From: Candidatus Aminicenantota bacterium
Lineage (GTDB): Bacteria > Acidobacteriota > Aminicenantia > S016-38
Direction: 5' to 3'
Assembly: GCA_027062035.1 (NCBI GenBank)
Contig: JAMOUL010000344.1
Coordinates: 1 to 23,351 of the forward strand
Length of the DNA: 23,351 nt
In this document: in pieces, positions 1 through 6,576 of the stretch
Position numbering within the stretch: position 1 is the stretch's first letter
How the letters are laid out: each line of letters opens with the position of its first letter
Program-made: the position numbers and the translations under genes
The notes under the pieces: generated by a model
What the model was told of the DNA's origin: nothing
The model's input: the letters and a program-made list of their open reading frames with translations, nothing else
Databases searched by the model: none

Positions 1-724
1 TTCCATTGTCAGATATAGATAGAAAAATCTCTTCCGGGCGGTCTTCTAATTTGATTTCTATCCTGGGATTTTTAACTCCTTCCAGGGCATGCATGGAGTT
101 CTTTAATAAGTTATTCATTATCTGATGAAATTCATCCGGGTTTCCTGTAAATATTATTTTTTTCCTGTTTATGATTATTTTTATATTTACGCCATTTCCC
201 TTAAACTCTTCAAGGGAAATAGAAATGGCCTTCTTTATGGTTGATACAAGGTCAAAACTCTGAATAAATCTTGTTCTGGGTTTGGAAAGCTTCATGATGG
301 AACTGAGAATTCGATTCATTCTGTCAATTTCCTTTAAGATTGACCTGGAATACTTATTAAATGTATTTTGATCCATTGTGTCGGAGTTAAAACTCATTTC
401 CAGCACCTGAACCATTGCCCTTATAGCAGCTAAAGGATTTTTAAGTTCGTGAATTATCATGGAATAAAGGGTAGAAAGTTCCTTTTGTAAAGGAATAAAA
501 AAGATAAGCTCAAATTCCTGTTCATCAATGGTGAATCGGTATACGTGTTTTTCATAATTCATTTTTCCGATTTTATGGATATTGTTTTTGTTCTCCATAA
601 TATCCCTGTAGAGCCTGGGTCGGCGTTTCAGAAATTGATCGAATGCCTCTGGTAAAATTTTTATCGATTCTTTGGTCCTGAGGATGACCTTGAAATCCTC
701 AGCCGGGTAAATATTTAAATTCAT
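1..724 (-). CDS. Soluble histidine kinase, partial (3' end outside window)
   Basis: I read this reverse-strand frame directly; 241 codons lie inside the window and the frame is open to the edge. The H-box reads IIHELKNPLAAI with the phospho-acceptor His at residue 92. The N-box region HQIMNNLLKNSMHAL lies near residues 200-215 and the G1 motif ISDNG sits at the window edge, so the rest of the ATPase domain is outside. No transmembrane segment is visible, so it should be cytosolic. The first 80 or so residues form a small domain I do not recognise. The ATG at 724 lacks a Shine-Dalgarno, but a TAGAAT box lies six bases upstream, suggesting a leaderless mRNA. It is divergent from a response regulator and H-NOX operon, so it is the obvious candidate kinase for that system; that pairing is inference. 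Confidence 0.9.
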   Translation of the reverse strand, partial: MNLNIYPAEDFKVILRTKESIKILPEAFDQFLKRRPRLYRDIMENKNNIHKIGKMNYEKHVYRFTIDEQEFELIFFIPLQKELSTLYSMIIHELKNPLAAIRAMVQVLEMSFNSDTMDQNTFNKYSRSILKEIDRMNRILSSIMKLSKPRTRFIQSFDLVSTIKKAISISLEEFKGNGVNIKIIINRKKIIFTGNPDEFHQIMNNLLKNSMHALEGVKNPRIEIKLEDRPEEIFLSISDNG

Positions 725-730
725 TCTTTA

Positions 731-736
731 ATTCTA
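731..736 (-). promoter_or_regulatory. -10-like box (TAGAAT) just before the kinase start
   Basis: TAGAAT on the minus strand ends six bases before the kinase ATG, which would put the transcription start at or next to the start codon. I could not find a good -35 element at 16-18 bases, so this rests on the -10 match and on the same arrangement before other genes in the window. Confidence 0.35.
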
Positions 737-757
737 ACACACCGTAATTGGTAAATA

Positions 758-781
758 AATTATCATGCACCGTGAATAATT
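758..781. repeat. Inverted repeat in divergent intergenic region
   Basis: AATTAT at 758-763 is mirrored exactly by ATAATT at 776-781, with a 12-base loop containing the short interrupted palindrome CACcGTG (768-774). It lies about 95 bases upstream of the start predicted from the sigma-54 promoter, a normal distance for an activator site. Functional assignment is inference. Confidence 0.35.
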
Positions 782-783
782 AT

Positions 784-798
784 GGTAAATTTTTTACC
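784..798. repeat. Palindrome GGTAAA-TTT-TTTACC, possible operator
   Basis: A perfect six-base inverted repeat around three T residues; a further copy of GGTAAAT occurs at 750-756. It lies between the divergent kinase and response regulator, upstream of the sigma-54 promoter. It could be a regulator binding site; which protein would bind cannot be told. Confidence 0.35.
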
Positions 799-838
799 AC
801 GTATTTTTCCCATGCAGGTTATAGAGCCAGTTTCCCTC

Positions 839-854
839 TGGCATGAAAATTGCT
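839..854 (+). promoter_or_regulatory. Sigma-54 (-24/-12) promoter
   Basis: The 16 bases TGGCATGAAAATTGCT match the consensus TGGCACG-N4-TTGCW at every defined position except one common C-to-T change. The GG (840-841) and GC (852-853) are separated by exactly ten bases, as sigma-54 requires. The predicted transcription start is near 865, three bases before the ATG at 868, so the mRNA would be almost leaderless. It would drive the response regulator, H-NOX and roadblock operon under control of an AAA+ enhancer-binding protein; one such protein is encoded at 6577-8304. Confidence 0.65.
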
Positions 855-867
855 CTTTATGGGTGAA

Positions 868-2016
868 ATGGGAAAAAAGAAGAAAAGGAAGAAACCGGAG
901 GTCCTGATAGTAGACGATGAGGTGAATATTACCTTATCGATGGTTGAATTTCTTGGAAAGAAACTTGACTGTTATGGAGCTTATAGCTATGAAGAAGCTG
1001 TTTCTTTCCTTTCGAAACATCCTGTGGACCTTGTTATTTCTGATATAAAACTTCCGGGCAGGGATGGTTTTGACCTTTTAATGTGGATTCGTAAAAACTT
1101 GCCCAGGACACGGGTGATACTTATTACCGCTTATGGTTCACCTACATTTAAGGAGAAGGCAAAAAGGAAGGGGGCTCTTCTATATATAGAAAAACCGGTG
1201 GATTTAAATCAGCTCATCCGGATCATCGGAAAGATGTTTGAGAAAAAGGGTTTTGAGGCGGCTATAAGTGATCTTGAGCTTGTGGATATTCTTCAGTTCC
1301 TTTCCTTTTATGATAGGGATCTGATAGTCCATGTGGAGAATCATATAGGACAGAGGGGCGAAATAGGTATTAAAAATGGAAAGGTAATGTGGGCTAAAAC
1401 CGAGGATTTAAGGGGAATGGATGCTTTTATGGAAATAATGAGATGGGAAGGAGGAGATTTTACCACAGATGACTATAAGGACTCAGAAGATGGCAAAATA
1501 GAGGAATCTATAATGTATCTTATTCTTGAAGCCTCACGTGTTAAGGATGAGGATTTAAACTTAAACAGTGTGGAAATAGTAATTGAAGAAAATAATAATC
1601 GAAAAAATAAAGGAGGAAAAGAAATGGCAGCATTAAACGAAATTCTCGAAAAATTTAAAAGTGAAATTCCTGAATTTCTGTCAACTGACATTATCAGAAT
1701 TGAAGAGGGATTATCCGTTGGAGGAGGTTCCATTGATCCTAACTTTGACGCGTCCGCGGCATCTGCTCTGTATTCTGAGGTGGTAAAGGCAAACAAAAAG
1801 GCCTTAGAGCTTTTAGGCGGAGCAGATAATGTGGGAGAAACTGAAGATATTCTGGTATCAACGGATAAGATTTACGTACTGATGAGAATGCTGGGTGAAA
1901 AACATTTTCAGGGGCTTGCAATAACAAGGAAGGGAAACGTTGGTCTTGCAAGGGTTATTATGAAAAAATATGAACCCCTGTTTCTGGAGGCACTCAAGGA
2001 ACTGGGAGAGCTCTGA
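868..2016 (+). CDS. Response regulator: REC, PATAN (DUF4388) and C-terminal roadblock/LC7 domain
   Basis: Residue numbers count from the TTG at 850. The receiver is complete: acidic D22/D23, phospho-acceptor D65 in VISDIKLP, T93 in LITAYG and K115 in EKP. A PATAN/DUF4388 domain follows at about 134-215 (starting FEAAISDLELVDILQFL). Residues from 259 onward form a roadblock/LC7 domain ending in the helix NVGLARVIMKKYEPL. I chose the ATG at 868 because the sigma-54 start is predicted near 865; ATG 859 or TTG 850 are alternatives, and none has a Shine-Dalgarno. The roadblock part has its own Shine-Dalgarno and ATG inside the frame, and a stop would appear just before it if the A6 run at 1602-1607 were one base longer. 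The long fusion may therefore be a recent join, a slippage product or a sequence error. Confidence 0.85.
   Translation: MGKKKKRKKPEVLIVDDEVNITLSMVEFLGKKLDCYGAYSYEEAVSFLSKHPVDLVISDIKLPGRDGFDLLMWIRKNLPRTRVILITAYGSPTFKEKAKRKGALLYIEKPVDLNQLIRIIGKMFEKKGFEAAISDLELVDILQFLSFYDRDLIVHVENHIGQRGEIGIKNGKVMWAKTEDLRGMDAFMEIMRWEGGDFTTDDYKDSEDGKIEESIMYLILEASRVKDEDLNLNSVEIVIEENNNRKNKGGKEMAALNEILEKFKSEIPEFLSTDIIRIEEGLSVGGGSIDPNFDASAASALYSEVVKANKKALELLGGADNVGETEDILVSTDKIYVLMRMLGEKHFQGLAITRKGNVGLARVIMKKYEPLFLEALKELGEL
1624..2016 (+). CDS. Roadblock/LC7 protein, nested in-frame start
   Basis: AGGAGG at 1611-1616 lies seven bases before an ATG, giving a 130-residue protein made of one roadblock/LC7 domain. It starts MAALNEILEKFKSEIPEFL and contains the DPNFDASAASALYSEVVK region typical of stand-alone bacterial roadblock proteins. 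Such proteins usually form dimers that bind or regulate small Ras-like (MglA-type) GTPases; no GTPase lies in this window. The ideal initiation signal argues that this is made as a separate protein even if the upstream frame also reads through. It is followed 11 bases later by the H-NOX gene. Confidence 0.7.
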   Translation: MAALNEILEKFKSEIPEFLSTDIIRIEEGLSVGGGSIDPNFDASAASALYSEVVKANKKALELLGGADNVGETEDILVSTDKIYVLMRMLGEKHFQGLAITRKGNVGLARVIMKKYEPLFLEALKELGEL

Positions 2017-2027
2017 GAGAGGGAGTT

Positions 2028-2552
2028 TTGAAGGGGGTAATTTTAGATTCTATCAGGGACCTTGTGGTGGATAAATTCGGAGAGGAACGCTGGAAAGAGG
2101 TTCTAAGGAGAGCGGATCTGCCTGTAACCACTGTTTTTCCTGTCACCGGTAATGTTCCTGATGAAACGGTATTGAAAATCATAGGGTCCATTTGTGATGT
2201 TTTTAATCTTACTTCTAAAGAGGTAGCTGAAGCCTTTGGCGAGTATTGGGTTACTGTATACATGCCAAAGGTTTACAAACCCTATTATAGAGGAATCAAT
2301 ACGGCAAGGGACTTTCTGTTGAAGATGGATGAAATTCACAGGAAGGTGACGGAAAACATATCCGATGCACACCCTCCGAGATTTGACTACAAATGGAAGG
2401 ACAGAAATACGTTGATAATGAAGTACAAGTCTCAACGAGGACTTATAGACATATTTATAGGTCTTATTAATGGTGTTGGAAAATTCTACGAAACACCTCT
2501 GGATGTTAATAAAATTTCGGATAACGAAGTTGAAATAACGTTTCTTGAGTAG
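2028..2552 (+). CDS. H-NOX heme nitric-oxide-binding sensor
   Basis: This 174-residue, single-domain cytosolic protein has the H-NOX hallmarks. The N-terminus is MKGVI; the proximal heme-ligand His is H104 in KMDEIHRKV (equivalent to His102 of the Thermoanaerobacter protein); a PP lies at 116-117; the heme-propionate motif YxSxR is Y133-S135-R137. The start is a TTG, supported by the family's usual MKG beginning and the GAGAGGGAG just upstream. The position matching distal Tyr140 of the O2-binding Thermoanaerobacter protein appears to be Ile142, so the pocket looks nonpolar and NO-selective (inference from motif spacing). H-NOX proteins normally signal through a partner kinase, cyclase or chemoreceptor. 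Here the flanking genes are roadblock proteins, with a kinase and a diguanylate cyclase just beyond. Confidence 0.92.
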   Translation: MKGVILDSIRDLVVDKFGEERWKEVLRRADLPVTTVFPVTGNVPDETVLKIIGSICDVFNLTSKEVAEAFGEYWVTVYMPKVYKPYYRGINTARDFLLKMDEIHRKVTENISDAHPPRFDYKWKDRNTLIMKYKSQRGLIDIFIGLINGVGKFYETPLDVNKISDNEVEITFLE

Positions 2553-2563
2553 AAGGAGGATTC

Positions 2564-2929
2564 ATGGATTTAAGAGAGGTTCTGGAAAGTTTTTTCGAGT
2601 CTATCCCGGAAACTTACTTTGTAGGGTTATTTGAAGAAGGTGGATTGCTGGTGGATTCAGTTTCTAAAATTGGTGATCTGGATTCTGAAATGGCTGCAGG
2701 TGCCAGTCAGACTATAGTACAGGCTATTGAAAGTGTTATAGATAAGCGTTCAAGAGAAGCTTATGGTCCTTTCAAAGAGGCTATTATAGAAACCGAGAAT
2801 GCTCTGATTTCGGTTGCCAAACTTTCAGGAACTGGTTTTGGCATAGTGGGGATATTTGAAAAAGATGTTCCACTTGGTCTTGTTAGAAATAGATTTGAAA
2901 AAACTGTTGAACTGCTCCAGACCATGTAA
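2564..2929 (+). CDS. Roadblock/LC7-type protein
   Basis: This 121-residue protein has an AGGAGG Shine-Dalgarno at 2554-2559, five bases before its ATG. Its pattern is an N-terminal helix, then GLFEEGGLLVDSV strands, a long central helix, strands around ALISVAKLSGTGFGIVGIF, and a final helix VPLGLVRNRFEKTVELL. This matches the roadblock/LC7 fold, and the last helix resembles those of its two neighbours. Divergence from the nested roadblock protein suggests a distinct partner, perhaps a heterodimer. It starts 11 bases after the H-NOX stop, so translation is probably coupled. The function is inferred from fold only. Confidence 0.7.
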   Translation: MDLREVLESFFESIPETYFVGLFEEGGLLVDSVSKIGDLDSEMAAGASQTIVQAIESVIDKRSREAYGPFKEAIIETENALISVAKLSGTGFGIVGIFEKDVPLGLVRNRFEKTVELLQTM

Positions 2930-2940
2930 GGGAGGACAGT

Positions 2941-3300
2941 ATGTATGATGATGTTGTAAAGGAAATTGTGAGCGAAATTCATGGTTGTCTGAAGGTTGGT
3001 ATATATGACTATGAAGCCCGGAAGGAATTAGGCATTTTCACGCAAATTTCCGGCCACGATCCAGATGTTACAGCTCAGGCATATTCCAGGTTAATCTCTA
3101 AACTTTATGATGCCCTATCCTATTTTCCAGATGAAAAGGTTGGTCCCTTTGAGATTCTGATAATCACCACCTTGAAGACTCATGCGCTTCTTGTGAAGGT
3201 TCCGGGCAAACCCATTATAATAGGGGTCATAATTCCTTTAAATTCCAATCTTGGCCTTGCACGAACAGTTTTAAAGAAGGTAGCCAGGGAAATTTCATAA
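2941..3300 (+). CDS. Roadblock/LC7-like protein, last gene of the H-NOX operon
   Basis: A 119-residue protein beginning MYDDVVKEIVSEIHG, with GGGAGGA Shine-Dalgarno just upstream and 11 bases after the previous stop. The C-terminal half, with strands FEILIITTLKTHALLVKV and PIIIGVIIP and the helix SNLGLARTVLKKV, matches the roadblock/LC7 pattern seen in the two preceding genes. The N-terminal half is less typical, so the family call is less certain. It would be the third roadblock-type protein of the operon. It ends three bases from the 3' end of the converging diguanylate cyclase gene. Confidence 0.6.
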   Translation: MYDDVVKEIVSEIHGCLKVGIYDYEARKELGIFTQISGHDPDVTAQAYSRLISKLYDALSYFPDEKVGPFEILIITTLKTHALLVKVPGKPIIIGVIIPLNSNLGLARTVLKKVAREIS

Positions 3301-3303
3301 GCA

Positions 3304-4557
3304 CTAAAGTATCACAAGGAAAGGAACTCCCTGCTTTTTTGCATCGTACATACGTTTGTCTGCGATTTTTAGAAGTTCTTCCACTGTTTTACCATCCCAT
3401 GGATAGAGGGCGCCTCCTATGTTCACTCCTATAGGTATCCCTGAAGCTGAGAAATTTTCCTTAACCTTTTCTGAAATTCGCTTCATAATAGCGGTCAGGC
3501 CATCTCTCCTGGCATCAAGGATGATCGCCACAAACTCATCCCCGCCATACCTTGCTACTATGTCACTTTTTCTTAAAGAGGTTCTGAGAATTCTGGCGAA
3601 CTTCTGTAGGAGCTCATCTCCCCTTTCATGTCCATAGGTATCGTTTATAGCTTTAAAATTAGTAAGATCGAACATGAGTACCCCGAAATTGTCCTTGTAT
3701 CTTCTCGCCCTATCTATTTCTTCTTCCAGCCGTTTAAACAGAAACCTTCTGTTGTAGAGTCCTGTTAATGGGTCAGTAATGGAATCCATCAGCAATTTTT
3801 CATGGAGTTGAACGTTTTCCCACGCCACAGCCACCATTTTTGCAAATGCTTCTAATAACTGCTGGTCCTCCACTGTAAATGCGTTTTTTCTCCTGTCTTC
3901 GATATTTATAACCCCTATTACATTGCCCCCCACAATTATAGGAGTTGCCAGTTCACTCCTTGCTCCGGGCAATCCCGGGATGTAATTTTTGTGCTTCTTT
4001 ACGTCTCCGATGAGTATGGTTTTTCTTTCTTTGACAGCCGTACCAGTTATTCCTTCACCAATCTTTATTTTGAAGCCTTTTTTTAGAATATAGTCTTCTG
4101 AATATGCAAGCTCCAGTTCCTCTCCCTTAACCCAGGACACTACCGCATGTTGATAACCCAGAAAGTTTTTCAATATGTTGGAAATTTCCATGGAGAGTTC
4201 ATCGGAATTTTTGGTGGAAGCTAATACCTGTGCCGCTCTGTAGAGAGCTTCTAATTTTCTGCTTCTCAGTCTGAGGATTCTGACCATATTTCCCAGAATA
4301 AGCGACAGGATGATCAGGACTATCCCAACCAGATAGAAATGCAGGGTTTCTTCGGAAGGAGGATGAGCCCTGACGAAAATTATGCTGAGGAAGAATGCAG
4401 AAAAAATACCGGGCTTTAGCCCCCATTTTATGGTTAAAAGAAAGGGTATGAGTAAAAATGCAGTCTGGATAATCAGGTGTGTTTTCAGTGAAACTATGAT
4501 CCAGAAAAGTAAAATGGATGCTAAAGACCAGATTAATTCACCCCACCTGATTTTCAT
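3304..4557 (-). CDS. Membrane GAF-GGDEF diguanylate cyclase
   Basis: Predicted to make c-di-GMP from two GTP at the inner membrane. With the ATG at 4557 the protein has 417 residues. Four hydrophobic segments lie at about 8-24, 27-43, 50-62 and 74-92, followed by a GAF-type sensor at about 118-255 and a GGDEF domain from about 258. The active-site loop is intact (YGGDEF, 338-342), and the inhibitory I-site RKSD (329-332) sits the standard five residues before it, so product feedback is likely. The frame also allows a TTG at 4563; I prefer ATG because a TATAAT box ends eight bases before it, implying a leaderless mRNA. It is convergent with the H-NOX operon. Diguanylate cyclases are known H-NOX partners, but contact here is inference. 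Confidence 0.93.
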   Translation of the reverse strand: MKIRWGELIWSLASILLFWIIVSLKTHLIIQTAFLLIPFLLTIKWGLKPGIFSAFFLSIIFVRAHPPSEETLHFYLVGIVLIILSLILGNMVRILRLRSRKLEALYRAAQVLASTKNSDELSMEISNILKNFLGYQHAVVSWVKGEELELAYSEDYILKKGFKIKIGEGITGTAVKERKTILIGDVKKHKNYIPGLPGARSELATPIIVGGNVIGVINIEDRRKNAFTVEDQQLLEAFAKMVAVAWENVQLHEKLLMDSITDPLTGLYNRRFLFKRLEEEIDRARRYKDNFGVLMFDLTNFKAINDTYGHERGDELLQKFARILRTSLRKSDIVARYGGDEFVAIILDARRDGLTAIMKRISEKVKENFSASGIPIGVNIGGALYPWDGKTVEELLKIADKRMYDAKKQGVPFLVIL

Positions 4558-4565
4558 ACTCAATT

Positions 4566-4596
4566 ATTATAATAGGTAAATTTCCTGCGATTTCAA
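4566..4596 (-). promoter_or_regulatory. Sigma-70-type promoter of the diguanylate cyclase gene
   Basis: On the minus strand TTGAAA (4596-4591) and a perfect TATAAT (4571-4566) are separated by 19 bases, slightly long. The transcription start would fall at about 4559, next to the ATG at 4557. The cyclase therefore need not depend on read-through from nikR. Confidence 0.5.
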
Positions 4597-4627
4597 GCTA
4601 TGTGAGGCTTCAGACCGTTTGTTTTAG

Positions 4628-5050
4628 TTATTCTATGGATTTGCCGGTAGTGGCTGGAATTAATTTATAAAAAATTACACCCCTTGTTGTTCCTATTTCA
4701 TCGGCTATTTCCTTAACCTTACAGGGATTGCCCTTAATGACAATCGTTTCCAGACAATGTTCTTTATCGATATGAATATGAAGTGTGGATATAATTTCCT
4801 GGTGGTATTCATGCTGGTGGTGAGAAACTTTATGGGAAATCTCCCGGAATTTTAGACTGTATACTATCACAAGTATTCCTACCACCTCTCCCTGTGTGCA
4901 TTCCCATTCCTTTTCCAGGACAAGTTTTTCTCTTATAATATCCCTTATTGCCTCAGACCTGTTATGGTAACCCTTCTCTTTGAGAAACTGGTCAAATTTT
5001 TCAAGAAGGGTAGAAGGCATTGAAATGCTGAATCTTTCGGTTTTATCCAT
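4628..5050 (-). CDS. nikR: Nickel-responsive regulator NikR
   Basis: A 140-residue ribbon-helix-helix repressor of nickel uptake genes. The N-terminal DNA-binding part contains GYHNRSEAIRDIIREKL. The C-terminal ACT-like metal domain carries H80, H91, H93 and C99, the same spacing as the four nickel ligands of Escherichia coli NikR (His76, His87, His89, Cys95). I use the ATG at 5050 because GGGAG lies five bases upstream; an in-frame ATG at 5062 overlaps the end of guaA. It follows guaA by two bases and is the last gene of the minus-strand operon. No nickel transporter or nickel enzyme gene is recognised in the window, so its targets are elsewhere. Confidence 0.92.
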   Translation of the reverse strand: MDKTERFSISMPSTLLEKFDQFLKEKGYHNRSEAIRDIIREKLVLEKEWECTQGEVVGILVIVYSLKFREISHKVSHHQHEYHQEIISTLHIHIDKEHCLETIVIKGNPCKVKEIADEIGTTRGVIFYKLIPATTGKSIE

Positions 5051-5052
5051 TT

Positions 5053-6576
5053 TCACTCCCATTCGATAGTCGCCGGTGGTTTTGATGAAATATCAAGAAC
5101 CACCCTGTTTATTCCCCTTACCTCATTTACTATCCTGGTTGAGACCCTCGTAAGAAATTCTCTGTCCGGAAGGAACCAGTCAGCTGTCATTCCATCCACA
5201 CTTTGGACCAGTCGAAGTGCTATTACCTCATCGTAGGTTCTTTCGTCTCCCATAACTCCAACCGTTCTAACCGGGACAAGTACCGCAAATCCCTGCCATA
5301 ACTGGTTGTATATTCCTTCTTTCTTCATTTCCTCTTCAAGAATAGCATCAGCCTCACGGAGTTTTCTTAGTCTATCTTCGGTTATTTCGCCTACAATTCT
5401 TACAGCAAGCCCTGGCCCTGGAAATGGATGCTTCTCGATAAAATGCGGGTCTATCCCCATTTTTTTGCCTATTTCTCTAACTTCATCCTTGAAAAGCTCC
5501 CTGAGGGGCTCTATGAGCTTCAATTTCATCTTTTCAGGAAGTCCTCCTACATTATGGTGACTTTTGATCACTGCCGCGGGTCCCTTTACTCCAGCGGATT
5601 CTATAATGTCCGGATAGGTGGTCCCCTGGGCGAGGAATTCTGCTCCCCTCACCCTCTGTGCTTCTTCCTCAAATATCTCTATGAAGAGCCTTCCAATGAT
5701 CTTTCTCTTTTCTTCAGGATCCTGTATACCGTGAAGGGCCTTAAGAAATCTCCGGGAAGCATCAACACCCTTAACATTGAGGTGCAGCTTTTCCTTAAAT
5801 ATCTTCATATTGTCTTCAAATTCGTTTTTCCTCAGAAGCCCGTTATTTACAAAAATGCAGTGTAATTTGTCACCTATTGCCTTTGATATCAGGACTGCCG
5901 TGACAGTCGAATCCACACCGCCGCTTAATGCGCATATTACCCTGGCATTTCCAGTGGTCGTTCTTATCTCTTCTATTTTTCTTTTTATAAAGTCCCCCAG
6001 CTCCCAATTTCTCTTGATCCCTGCCATGTCGATAAAGTTTTTGAATACTTCCCTTCCCCTTTCTGTATGAAAGACTTCTGGATGAAATTGTACTCCGAAT
6101 ATAGATTTTTCCCTGTTTTCCATAACAGCTACCGGGGTATTTTCGGTTTCTGCGGATACTATAAAACCTTCGGGAGGCGTTTTCACTATATCTCCATGGC
6201 TCATCCATACCCTTGTTCCTACATTTCTCAGGATTCCGTCATCTCTGAGTATTTTAAGTTTTACAAAGCCATATTCCCTTGCTTGTGCTCTTTCTACCCT
6301 GCCCCCCAGGAGTTTTGCGAGTAGCTGATGACCATAGCATATTCCAAGCACAGGTTTTCCCTCGAGAATTCGTATGTCAATCATGGGAGCGTTTTCCTCA
6401 TATACGCTTCTGGGGCCTCCGGAAAGAACTATGGCTACAGGTTTTTTTTCGTCTATGGCTTTTTTTGCCTCAAAGAAAGGAACTATTTCTGAATATACGC
6501 CTTCTTCTCTTATCCTTCTTGCTATAAGTTGAGTGTACTGTGAGCCAAAATCCAGAATTAATATTCCTCGCATCAT
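5053..6576 (-). CDS. guaA: GMP synthase (glutamine-hydrolysing)
   Basis: Converts XMP to GMP with ATP and glutamine in the cytosol. The 507-residue protein is full length. The N-terminal class I amidotransferase has the triad C80 (GICYGHQ), H165 and E167 (FHPE). The ATP-pyrophosphatase domain has the P-loop SGGVDS at 218-223, and the C-terminal dimerisation domain ends KPPATIEWE. Two ATG codons in a row (6576 and 6573) may serve as start; an AAGGAGGAT Shine-Dalgarno lies within the end of the upstream gene. The start touches the stop of the FHA-AAA+ activator with no gap, and nikR follows, so the three genes form one operon. A purine gene beside a transcription activator is unusual. Confidence 0.98.
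   Translation of the reverse strand: MMRGILILDFGSQYTQLIARRIREEGVYSEIVPFFEAKKAIDEKKPVAIVLSGGPRSVYEENAPMIDIRILEGKPVLGICYGHQLLAKLLGGRVERAQAREYGFVKLKILRDDGILRNVGTRVWMSHGDIVKTPPEGFIVSAETENTPVAVMENREKSIFGVQFHPEVFHTERGREVFKNFIDMAGIKRNWELGDFIKRKIEEIRTTTGNARVICALSGGVDSTVTAVLISKAIGDKLHCIFVNNGLLRKNEFEDNMKIFKEKLHLNVKGVDASRRFLKALHGIQDPEEKRKIIGRLFIEIFEEEAQRVRGAEFLAQGTTYPDIIESAGVKGPAAVIKSHHNVGGLPEKMKLKLIEPLRELFKDEVREIGKKMGIDPHFIEKHPFPGPGLAVRIVGEITEDRLRKLREADAILEEEMKKEGIYNQLWQGFAVLVPVRTVGVMGDERTYDEVIALRLVQSVDGMTADWFLPDREFLTRVSTRIVNEVRGINRVVLDISSKPPATIEWE

Noticed and set aside
850..867. Upstream TTG (850) and ATG (859) as the start of the response regulator
   Set aside because: They lie within or before the predicted sigma-54 transcription start near 865 and have no Shine-Dalgarno; ATG 868 is compatible. 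If another promoter is used, the longer forms are possible.
3285..3340. CAGGGA ... TCCCTG followed by a T-run as a terminator between the convergent H-NOX operon and cyclase genes
   Set aside because: The arms are only six bases with a loop of about 37 bases, so a stable terminator hairpin is unlikely.
5428..5865. Open frame of 145 codons opposite guaA
   Set aside because: guaA is unmistakable on the other strand, and this frame has no recognisable domain or initiation signal.
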